A stretch of DNA of 64,000 bases from JAUYQR01 sp031415015 (GTDB lineage: Bacteria; Pseudomonadota; Alphaproteobacteria; Rhodobacterales; Rhodobacteraceae), in the NCBI GenBank assembly GCA_031415015.1, contig JANOQT010000090.1, forward strand, positions 62,001 to 126,000. Reading direction: 5' to 3'. Under the pieces are notes generated by a model. That model had not been told where the DNA came from and did no database searches. It saw only the letters and a program-made list of their open reading frames with translations. Position 1 is the first letter of the stretch. The number at the start of each line of letters is the position of its first letter. Shown piece after piece: positions 51,742 through 59,156 of the stretch. A program made the translations under genes and the position numbers.

Positions 51742-51762
51742 ATCAAATAATTTGATCAAATT
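51742..51762. promoter_or_regulatory. Overlapping palindromic operators
   Basis: ATCAAAT-A-ATTTGAT (51742-51756) and AATTTGATCAAATT (51749-51762) are both perfect and share eight bases. Another TGATCA lies at 51782-51787. They fall 15 bases after the GntR gene and 81 bases before the aminotransferase start. Confidence 0.6.
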
Positions 51763-51842
51763 TCTTGAACCTGCGGGTTTTTGATCATATCCTGTGGAAC
51801 AGCCGGGGCCATTTGCCCCACCGATTCCGTGAGGGTGCCCCG

Positions 51843-53240
51843 ATGAACAAGATCACCAACCACATGCCGACCGCCGAACTTCAGGCCCTGGATGCGGCGC
51901 ATCACATGCACCCGTTCTCTGAAAACGCCGAACTGGCGAAAAAGGGCGTGCGGATCATGAAATCCGCCAAAGGGGTCTGGCTGACTGATACCGAAGGCCA
52001 CAAGATCATCGACGGGATGGCGGGCCTGTGGTGCGTGAACATTGGCTACGGGCGTCGCGAACTGGCTGAGGTCGCGGCACGGCAGATGGAGGAGCTGGCC
52101 TATTACAACACCTTCTTCCAGACCAGCCATGTGCCGGCCATCGCTCTGGCCGCCAAGATCGCCGAGGTGGCGCCTGCGGGTATGAACCACGTGTTCTTTG
52201 CAGGCTCCGGGTCGGAGGCGAACGATACCAACATCCGGATGGTGCGGCGGTATTGGGACATCAAGGGTCAGCCGGAAAAGCGCATCATCATTGCGCGCAA
52301 GAACGGCTACCACGGGTCGACCATGGGGGGCGGTTCGCTGGGGGGCATGTCGGGCATCCACAAGCATGGCGGGATGATCGCGGGGATCGTCCACATCGGC
52401 CAGCCGGACTGGTGGTCGGAAGGCGGTGATCACGCGCCCGAGGCGTTCGGTCTGGCCCGCGCGCAGGAGCTGGAGGCGATGATCCTGCAACTGGGCGTGG
52501 AGAATGTGGCAGCCTTCATCGGCGAGCCGGTGCAGGGCGCTGGCGGCGTGATCGTGCCTCCGGCGACCTATTGGCCGGAAATTCAGCGGATCTGTGACAA
52601 GTACGGCATTCTGTTGATCGCGGATGAAGTGATCACCGGGTTCGGCCGCACTGGCAACTGGTTCGGGTCGGAAACCTTCGGCATCCGCCCGCATATCATG
52701 ACCATCGCGAAGGGGCTGTCGTCGGGATACCAGCCGATCGGAGGGTCGATCGTCTGTGACGAGGTGGCCGAGGTGCTGGGGTCGCACGGCGATTTCAACC
52801 ACGGTTACACCTATTCCGGGCATCCGGTGGCGGCGGCGGTGGCGTTGGAGAATATCCGGATCATCCAGGAAGAGGGGATCATTGAGCACGTCCGCAATGT
52901 GGCGCACCCCTATCTGAAGGAACGCTGGGACGCGCTGACGGATCATCCGCTGGTGGGCGAGGCAAAGCTGGTGGGGCTGATGGGCTCCATCGCGCTGACC
53001 CCGGACAAGGCACGCCGGGCCAAATTTGCGGCGGACGAGGGCAAGGTCGGCTACCGCTGCCGCGAGCGGTGCTTTGCCAATGATCTGATCATGCGGCATG
53101 TCGGGGACCGGATGATCATCTCGCCGCCGCTGGTGATCACGCCGGAGGAAATCGATGTGCTGATCGCGCGGGCGAAGTTGAGTTTGGATGAGTGTTATGC
53201 CGGGCTGAAGGCGGACGGGTGGATGGTGGCGAGGGCGTGA
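51843..53240 (+). CDS. Class III omega-aminotransferase (putrescine/beta-alanine-pyruvate type)
   Basis: PLP-dependent aminotransferase of 465 aa. The internal aldimine lysine is K290 (MTIAKGLSSGYQPIGG) and D261 lies in LLIADEVITGFGRTG. GSGSEANDTNIRMVRRYW binds the cofactor phosphate. The sequence resembles SpuC-like and beta-alanine-pyruvate enzymes, which move an amino group from a terminal amine to pyruvate; specificity cannot be fixed by eye. The ATG at 51843 is chosen on homology. The stop codon is immediately followed by copy 3 of the 16-bp palindrome. Confidence 0.9.
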   Translation: MNKITNHMPTAELQALDAAHHMHPFSENAELAKKGVRIMKSAKGVWLTDTEGHKIIDGMAGLWCVNIGYGRRELAEVAARQMEELAYYNTFFQTSHVPAIALAAKIAEVAPAGMNHVFFAGSGSEANDTNIRMVRRYWDIKGQPEKRIIIARKNGYHGSTMGGGSLGGMSGIHKHGGMIAGIVHIGQPDWWSEGGDHAPEAFGLARAQELEAMILQLGVENVAAFIGEPVQGAGGVIVPPATYWPEIQRICDKYGILLIADEVITGFGRTGNWFGSETFGIRPHIMTIAKGLSSGYQPIGGSIVCDEVAEVLGSHGDFNHGYTYSGHPVAAAVALENIRIIQEEGIIEHVRNVAHPYLKERWDALTDHPLVGEAKLVGLMGSIALTPDKARRAKFAADEGKVGYRCRERCFANDLIMRHVGDRMIISPPLVITPEEIDVLIARAKLSLDECYAGLKADGWMVARA

Positions 53241-53256
53241 TGTCCACGCGTGGACA
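53241..53256. repeat. 16-bp perfect palindrome, copy 3
   Basis: TGTCCACGCGTGGACA directly abuts the aminotransferase stop codon, between convergent genes. It is identical to the copies at 13739 and 28424. Confidence 0.85.
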
Positions 53257-53298
53257 GCTTTCCAATTTTATTGAAATCAATGGGTTAACAGGTTCAGT

Positions 53299-53313
53299 TT
53301 AAGGACTTGTTAA
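53299..53313. promoter_or_regulatory. Candidate CtrA site
   Basis: TTAA-GGACTTG-TTAA matches the full CtrA consensus TTAA-N7-TTAA. It lies between convergent genes, not at a promoter, so function is doubtful. Confidence 0.3.
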
Positions 53314-53350
53314 CACCTTTGGGGAAGTCCCCGACGGTCGAGAGCGACGG

Positions 53351-55339
53351 TCAAGCCGCCAGCAGCCAGTCGAAGGCGGTGATGCCGGGGTCCCCCGGTG
53401 TGGCCAGTAGCGATCCATTGTCTACCAGCGTTGCGCCCTCGAAATGGCCACCGACCACGAAGAACGGGGCGAAGGAGATCGGAGTATCCGAAGCCTCCTG
53501 CGCAACCCGGTCGGATCCGTACTCCTCGAACCACGGTACCGAGTTGGCAATTGCCCGCGCCGTTGCGTCCGCAAGGTTGCCCCATGATTCAGCGAAGTCG
53601 TCGACGTCTTTGATCTCCACTTGGCCATCGCGCGTCACGAGAATCTCCTTAAACTCGAAGTATTCCGTATACACATTCTCGACCCTGACTTCATTGAAGA
53701 AGACCGACTGGATCGCCTGTGTTTCACCCAGATAGCCGGAGCTGCGCACGTCAAGAGACGCAGGCGTGTCGTAATCGTCGACGAGGTGAAGGCCGCCGTC
53801 TCCGGTCACCAGGTCGTATTCCTCCAAGTTGATGGCATTGGTGCCGAGCCGCGCACCGTCCATCATGAACTTGTCCCCCGCATCCGGGTTGATGATGATC
53901 GCGTCGAGCTTCGACAGATCGATCCCCGCCAGCCCCAGATCGGCAAGCGTCAGACTTGCGAACATCTCCTCGGTCAGCGCAGCAATTTGTACGACCGCAA
54001 TGCCAACCTGTTCCCAGTAAGATCCGGGATCCGTCTGGTTGAACTCGAATGTATCCGCCCCGGCCCCGCCCCAGAGGATCTTCGGACCCTCGGTGTCATT
54101 GTGGGTGACCGCAAAGGTATCGTTTCCCGCGCCACCCGCCGCAAAAAGCGGGTCGGTGCTACCGCTAAGAATGATTGTATCCGTCCCGCTGCCGCCGATC
54201 ACCACCTCCAGTTCCTGCGCTGTCATGGTGACCGTCATCCCGCCTTGCCCAAGCGCCCAGCCCACATCCCGCCCCGCGCCGCCGTTGACCATGGTGTCCT
54301 CGGCATCGAAGAAGATGAAGTCGTCGCCAGAGCCGCCAAAAAGCTTATCGGCGCCTTGGCCACCGAAGAGCACGTCTTCGTCGGAGGTTCCAGTGATCGT
54401 ATCGTTGCCCGCTCCGGCTACGTAGATAAGGCCATCATCAGTATGCTCACTCAATGGGTTGGGAAGATCATAACCGGGGTCGGAAACATTGACTCCGGTG
54501 CGCGAAGTATAAAGACTGATAACATCAGCGTTGTCGCTGCCGTAAAGAACGAGCTTTCCGTCCATGACTGACTGAATTGTGCCCTCCTCGTAAAGTTCCT
54601 GGATTACACCGCCCATCGCCTGAGATACCGAAAGCGGACTCAGGACCGTAGAAACGCTGTCGGCCCGTGCGACGTCGGAGCTAAAGTCAGCTTGCGTGTA
54701 GGTGTATGGAGTAGCGGCGACGAAATCGAACAGCACCGTCTGGCCAATGCCACTGGGGTCTATGGCCCGCTTAAGGACTGTATTTCCCATCATGGTCAGG
54801 ATGTCGTCAACTCTTGTCGTCCAGTCAAAATCATTGCCGTTGAGAACTTCAAGCGAGAAATTCTGAACCTCAAGACGACCGTCTGGATAGATCACGAAGT
54901 TGGCGTCTTCACTGATCTTGAAGGATATGTTGCCATAGATATAAGTTCTCGCAGCATAGTCATCCAAATCATCATAGACCCATTTGTTGTCGACGGCGAT
55001 GCCATGCCATATCTTGTTGGCTGTGAGGCCATAAACCTCATCCAACTGCGCTTTGGTCATGGTTACTATACCAGTGGCGTCGTCGCGATGCTCAGAAAAG
55101 GTGCCTGCCGCATAGTCCGCCGCGGCAGTTTGGAAGAAGCGCTGCATCATGACGCTGTTCGATGCGACCACAAAACGACCGGGCCCATCGTCGGAATCGA
55201 GAAATTCGTCCGTGTCGACGGTTATCCCCTTGACCCCGCGATCTTCTGTCAGGTCATTTTCGGTGAAATTGTTTGGAGGCGTCGCACTGCCATAGAGGAA
55301 CATTGAAGTTACTTCGTGGATTGTCGGCAGGGTCATCAT
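53351..55339 (-). CDS. RTX-type calcium-binding secreted protein
   Basis: Protein of 662 aa without N-terminal signal peptide, as expected for type I secretion. The first 300 residues are of unknown fold. Glycine-aspartate nonapeptide repeats follow (GAGNDTITGTSDEDVLFGG, GGQGADKLFGGSGDDFIFF, NGGAGRDVG, GGAGNDTF), which bind calcium as a beta-roll. The extreme C-terminus TPGDPGITAFDWLLAA is a plausible uncleaved secretion signal. No ABC/MFP secretion genes are near. Tandem ATGs at 55339 and 55336 cannot be separated; AAGG fits the second slightly better. A 100-bp block is shared with the decayed paralogue upstream. Confidence 0.82.
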   Translation of the reverse strand: MMTLPTIHEVTSMFLYGSATPPNNFTENDLTEDRGVKGITVDTDEFLDSDDGPGRFVVASNSVMMQRFFQTAAADYAAGTFSEHRDDATGIVTMTKAQLDEVYGLTANKIWHGIAVDNKWVYDDLDDYAARTYIYGNISFKISEDANFVIYPDGRLEVQNFSLEVLNGNDFDWTTRVDDILTMMGNTVLKRAIDPSGIGQTVLFDFVAATPYTYTQADFSSDVARADSVSTVLSPLSVSQAMGGVIQELYEEGTIQSVMDGKLVLYGSDNADVISLYTSRTGVNVSDPGYDLPNPLSEHTDDGLIYVAGAGNDTITGTSDEDVLFGGQGADKLFGGSGDDFIFFDAEDTMVNGGAGRDVGWALGQGGMTVTMTAQELEVVIGGSGTDTIILSGSTDPLFAAGGAGNDTFAVTHNDTEGPKILWGGAGADTFEFNQTDPGSYWEQVGIAVVQIAALTEEMFASLTLADLGLAGIDLSKLDAIIINPDAGDKFMMDGARLGTNAINLEEYDLVTGDGGLHLVDDYDTPASLDVRSSGYLGETQAIQSVFFNEVRVENVYTEYFEFKEILVTRDGQVEIKDVDDFAESWGNLADATARAIANSVPWFEEYGSDRVAQEASDTPISFAPFFVVGGHFEGATLVDNGSLLATPGDPGITAFDWLLAA
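54255..54355 (-). repeat. RTX block shared with 55975-56074
   Basis: About 100 bases encoding DDFIFFDAED, then MVNGGAG, are nearly identical to 55975-56074 in the adjacent paralogue, in the same orientation about 1.7 kb apart. They indicate local duplication or gene conversion and could recombine. Confidence 0.7.
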
Positions 55340-55345
55340 GTCACC

Positions 55346-55804
55346 TTAAAAATCGAAGACGGGGTTTCCGCAGGAGTCAAGCACGTAATAATCAACAGAA
55401 AGAAGGATACGCCCATCATCTGATCCGGAGATGATAGGAAGTGCAAACCTGATCCTTACAAATCCGCCAAAGTTGTCACCGAGACGGGCTTTCAGTTTTT
55501 CTGACCCGTAAAGCTCGGCATCCTTGTAGAGGATCCGACAGCAATCTGGTTGTGCTGTGAGTGCGGCATTAACGCTCGTGAAGAGCGACGCGTCATAGAA
55601 ACCGTCCCCGACTGGTACTTTGGGGTCGATTGACCGCCGACGGATATAGAACTCAATTGCCTTCCGCAGTTTCTCATCATCAGAGGGTTGCGAGTCGCAC
55701 GCCACCTCGGTTGTTTCGGGCGCAAGCGGCAGTCGCGTGTAATCCTTTTCTGCCAAGGCAGCCGTTGCGACAATTGAGAATGCAATAGAAAGACAGAATC
55801 GCAT
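55346..55804 (-). CDS. Small secreted protein of unknown function
   Basis: Protein of 152 aa with signal peptide MRFCLSIAFSIVATAALA. The mature protein has cysteines in VACDSQPSD, QPDCCRILYKD and LDSCGNPVFDF, and a LRKAIEFYIRRRSIDPKV helix. I know no family. The frame is open through the upstream RTX pseudogene, which would give an artificial 525-residue fusion. The ATG at 55804 with AGGTG upstream and a clear signal peptide show the real start. It lies between the two RTX genes and 7 bases before the intact one, so it is probably co-transcribed with it. Confidence 0.7.
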   Translation of the reverse strand: MRFCLSIAFSIVATAALAEKDYTRLPLAPETTEVACDSQPSDDEKLRKAIEFYIRRRSIDPKVPVGDGFYDASLFTSVNAALTAQPDCCRILYKDAELYGSEKLKARLGDNFGGFVRIRFALPIISGSDDGRILLSVDYYVLDSCGNPVFDF

Positions 55805-57295
55805 TGAACACCTGTGCCGTTGAAAAGGCCGCAGTGCGAGAGAAGCGCAACCGGGGGGGGGTATGTCAAGTCCGCAAAACCCCTTCCGATGGAACCCCTC
55901 CGCCGCCACTGTCACCCATGCAGCCTCCATCGCCATCGCGACCAGATCAGCCATGATCGGATCGCCCGTCAGCGCGCAGCCCACATCCTGGCCCGCGCCG
56001 CCGTTGACCATGCTGTCCTCGGCATCGAAAAAGATGAAGTCGTCGGCACCCCCGCCGAAAAGCTGGTCGGCGCCAAGATGGCCATGGATACTGTTTGCCT
56101 GATCGTTGCCCGAAATCCTGTCAGCGCCCGTTGATCCGATTACATTTTCGAAACCGTCCACCGTAATCGTGCCGAATGAGCCGCTTTGCCGCGCCTCAAT
56201 GACGCCATCTGTGGCCCAAGCAACGTCCAACCCGGAGTTGGTCACAAGATCGCTCAGGTCCAGCACATCGCCGAGCGCGGTATTACCGCCGCCTGTCGCC
56301 TCAAGCTGCTGGTTGCCGCTCCAGAAAATATCATCCGCGTCGCCGATGATCCGCAGCCGATCATCGCTGTTCGTGGCAATCAGGAACTCGATGCCGTTCA
56401 ACTGGTCAGTAGAACCCCAACTGTCGATTACGGTGCCAACAAGCTGATTGTCGCCGTCAATCGAAAAGGCGGCGCGAATTTCCTGTGCGGGCTGGTTCTG
56501 TGCCTGTTCGCCGCCGCCGGAGTAATCGGCAAAGTCAAAGCCATCGCCGCCGAAAAGCTGATCACTGCCACTGCCACCCGAGAGGGTATCATCGCCGCCA
56601 TGCGCCTCAATGGTATCGGCCCCGGCATTGCCGAAGATGCGGTCGTCGCCGTGCCCAGTGCGGAAGATGTCGTTTCCGCTGGTGAGGTTGATGTCGATGA
56701 AGTTTACGACGGGGGTGGTTAAACCGCCATAGCCGTCCAACAGAAGATTCCGGTCCGCCCCGGGAAACCATGCTCTGAGATCGTCATAGTCAAGAAGTCC
56801 GCCGTATGGCGGTGCGCTCGACGCCAGCAATGCGTCTTGATGTGTCATGCCGGTAACGGCGGTGGGTTTGATGGCGGACAGCAGGCCAGAAGTGTTGACA
56901 CCCATCATCCACAGTAGAGTCATTGCGTAGGAATTGCTGGTCTGGCCAAGTCCGTAAAGATAATTGGGGTTTTGGATCCGGAACGCTTCATTGACCAGCG
57001 AGAGAACGTCCCAAAACTCCGAAGCGCTGCGATCGCCGATGTCGATATCGACGCTGGCATATTTGGAGGGATCATAGGCTCATGAGCCGGGTGCGAAAGT
57101 TGTGAACTCGGAGTGCGATTGAACTTGTTGAAAAAGGAATGCTGGTGCTTGGGTCCAATTTTCGAGAAAATCAAACGACCAACTCTGAACCTCGATTTCG
57201 TCGCCAGTCTCGCTGTTTACAATCTGTAAGTGGCCCCAGTTGGCCGTTCCTTCGGTAGTTGAGATTAGGTTTGCCGCAAGCTTGATCGCACCCAC
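55805..57295 (-). pseudogene. Decayed RTX calcium-binding protein gene
   Basis: Paralogue of the RTX gene at 53351. A GTG at 57295 with TAGGAG 7 bases upstream starts MGAIKLAANLISTTEGTANW. The frame meets TGA at 57080-57082 and then continues AYDPSKYASVDIDIGDRSAS in the same frame for over 400 codons. RTX repeats follow (GNDIFRTGHGDDRIFG, GGDDTLSGGSGSDQLFGG, GADQLFGGGADDFIFF). After NGGAGQDVGCALTG similarity ends, and the frame runs into unrelated sequence and the next gene, so the C-terminal secretion signal is lost. Thus there is one nonsense codon and one 3' truncation. Translation from 56923 would make a fragment. Confidence 0.75.
55975..56074 (-). repeat. RTX block shared with 54255-54355
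   Basis: Second copy of the nearly identical 100-base block described at 54255-54355; similarity between the paralogues stops just downstream of it (lower coordinates), where the pseudogene loses its reading frame homology. Confidence 0.7.
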
Positions 57296-57305
57296 TTCTT
57301 TGCTC

Positions 57306-57467
57306 CTATTCTGATATTATCCCAGCAGATGTATCTCTGACACGGAAATTGTAATTGTAGCCAATGCCTATGCTCGCTCGCTGGGCCACTCCTCGCCAGA
57401 ACCAGCGCCACGGAAACGACAAATTATCGAACAGCGATGTCTTCTCATCAAACTCTTCAGCGGACAT
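57306..57467 (-). CDS. Possible small protein, translationally coupled (53 aa)
   Basis: A 53-codon frame whose ATG overlaps the stop of the upstream gene by one base (TGATG) and whose TAG overlaps the TAGGAG ribosome binding site of the RTX pseudogene. The product is rich in aromatic and basic residues (FPWRWFWRGVAQRAS) and has no signal peptide. Coupling on both sides suggests it is real, but there is no similarity to support it. Confidence 0.4.
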   Translation of the reverse strand: MSAEEFDEKTSLFDNLSFPWRWFWRGVAQRASIGIGYNYNFRVRDTSAGIISE

Positions 57468-57943
57468 CACTCCGTGAATTCCGCAGAATTCATCTCTTTC
57501 TTTATTATATGGGTCCGTACTGCGTTGTCGCAGGATTGCGTGTTGTATGACCCGCTGAAGCCGTGTACCGCAAGCCAGTCGCGCATCAGTGCGATGTCAT
57601 CCAGCGTCGTCGCGATCCGCCAGACGCAGATGTCGATCTCGGTCAGATACCGCGTCGCCTTGCAATTGAACGCCAGAAGATTCTGCACATCCTTGCCGCG
57701 ATCCTCGGGCAGCAGGCGGGAGGATGTGTCGGGGAAAGCCGCCAGTGTGTCTTCGAACTCATCCCAGCGGGGACGGCCTTCGTCCATGATGCGTCCGACG
57801 AACATGAAAGGGTCGCTGTCTTGGGTAGACAGTGCGTGGCGCGGCACCAGAAAGGCTGAGGGGCCAACGGGTAGGGTGTCAGCATGCGCGCCTAGGGCTA
57901 TGCCAACGGTCGCCAAGAGGGATTTCACGAAGGTACGAAACAT
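57467..57943 (-). CDS. Secreted protein of unknown function
   Basis: Protein of 158 aa with signal peptide MFRTFVKSLLATVGIALGAHA. The mature region contains DPFMFVGRIMDEGRPRWDEFEDTLAAFP and cysteines in LAFNCKATRY, IDICVWRIA and TQSCDNAV. AGGGG precedes the ATG at 57943; the upstream frame is not conserved. It is the first gene of the leftward secreted-protein cluster and is divergent from cysK (178-base gap). I recognise no family. Confidence 0.65.
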   Translation of the reverse strand: MFRTFVKSLLATVGIALGAHADTLPVGPSAFLVPRHALSTQDSDPFMFVGRIMDEGRPRWDEFEDTLAAFPDTSSRLLPEDRGKDVQNLLAFNCKATRYLTEIDICVWRIATTLDDIALMRDWLAVHGFSGSYNTQSCDNAVRTHIIKKEMNSAEFTE

Positions 57944-58121
57944 GGAACCCCTAATGACCGTCAGGCACACCGGTATGCGCAACCTGTGGTAGCGCAATGC
58001 TGTTGCAACGCAGGTATGGAATTGCAGGCGTTGATCTGTGGAAACCAGCCACCGCCCCGCCTCCCTTGAGTTTGCCCACCGACCCTCCTACACCTTGGGG
58101 GCGGACAAAAGGACCCAAGCG

Positions 58122-59156
58122 ATGCGCATTCATTCTGATCTGGCCGACACCATCGGCAACACGCCGCTTTTGCACCTCAAGCGGGCGTCAGAGGCGACGG
58201 GATGCACGATCCTGGGGAAATGCGAGTTCATGAACCCCGGGCAGTCGGTGAAGGACCGCGCGGCGCTGTATATCATCAGGGATGCCATCGCGAAGGGGCA
58301 GTTGCGGCCGGGGGGCACGATTGTCGAGGGGACGGCTGGGAATACCGGGATCGGCCTCGCGCTGGTGGGGGCGTCGATGGGGTTTCGCACGGTGATCGTG
58401 ATCCCGGAGACGCAGAGCCAGGAAAAGAAGGACATGATCCGGCTGGCGGGGGCGGAGCTGGTGCAGGTGCCAGCGGCGCCGTACCGGAACCCCAACAATT
58501 ATGTGCGCTATTCGGGGCGGCTGGCAGAGGCTTTGGCGAAGACCGAGCCGAACGGGGCGATTTGGGCGAACCAGTTTGACAATGTGGCGAACCGGCTGGC
58601 GCATGTAGAGACGACGGGGCCAGAGATCTGGGATCAGACCGGGGGCCGCGTCGACGGGTTCATCTGCGCGGTGGGGTCGGGCGGCACCTTGGCGGGCGTG
58701 GGGTTGGCCTTGCAGCCGAAGGGCGTGAAGGTGGGGCTGGCGGACCCTGAGGGCGCGGCGCTGCATGCGTTCTATACGACGGGAAAGCTGGAAAGCCCCG
58801 GCACGTCGATCACCGAAGGCATCGGGCAGGGGCGGATCACCGCGAACCTGGAGGGGTTCACGCCGGACTTCAGCTACCGCATCCCGGATGCCGAGGCGTT
58901 GCCGATCATCTTCGATCTGCTGACGGATGAGGGCCTGTGCATGGGCGGATCGACCGGCATCAACATCGCGGGGGCGATGCGGATGGCGCGCGAGATGGGG
59001 CCGGGCAAGACGATTGTGACGATCCTGTGCGATTACGGCAGCCGGTATCAGAGCAAGGTCTACAACCCGACCTTCCTGCGCGAAAAAGGTCTGCCGGTGC
59101 CGGAGTGGCTGGACCGCCCGGGCCGCGCGATCCCGGCGGTGTTCGAGGACGCATGA
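58122..59156 (+). CDS. cysK: Cysteine synthase A
   Basis: O-acetylserine sulfhydrylase of 344 aa, making cysteine from O-acetylserine and sulfide. The PLP lysine is K44 (NPGQSVKDRAALYI). EGTAGNTGIGLALVGAS binds the substrate carboxylate, and AVGSGGTLAGVGLAL holds the cofactor phosphate. AAAAGGA precedes the ATG at 58122. It is somewhat longer than E. coli CysK. Its stop overlaps the DUF3772 channel gene by 4 bases. In R. sphaeroides cysK was linked to trgAB; here they are 21 kb apart. Confidence 0.94.
   Translation: MRIHSDLADTIGNTPLLHLKRASEATGCTILGKCEFMNPGQSVKDRAALYIIRDAIAKGQLRPGGTIVEGTAGNTGIGLALVGASMGFRTVIVIPETQSQEKKDMIRLAGAELVQVPAAPYRNPNNYVRYSGRLAEALAKTEPNGAIWANQFDNVANRLAHVETTGPEIWDQTGGRVDGFICAVGSGGTLAGVGLALQPKGVKVGLADPEGAALHAFYTTGKLESPGTSITEGIGQGRITANLEGFTPDFSYRIPDAEALPIIFDLLTDEGLCMGGSTGINIAGAMRMAREMGPGKTIVTILCDYGSRYQSKVYNPTFLREKGLPVPEWLDRPGRAIPAVFEDA

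Noticed and set aside
55346..56923. A 525-residue RTX fusion protein
   Set aside because: The frame is open by accident. A signal peptide in the middle with its own ribosome binding site shows that a separate secreted protein starts at 55804.
57080..57082. TGA in the RTX gene as selenocysteine
   Set aside because: RTX proteins are not selenoproteins, no SECIS-like hairpin is apparent after it, and the gene is also truncated at its 3' end.
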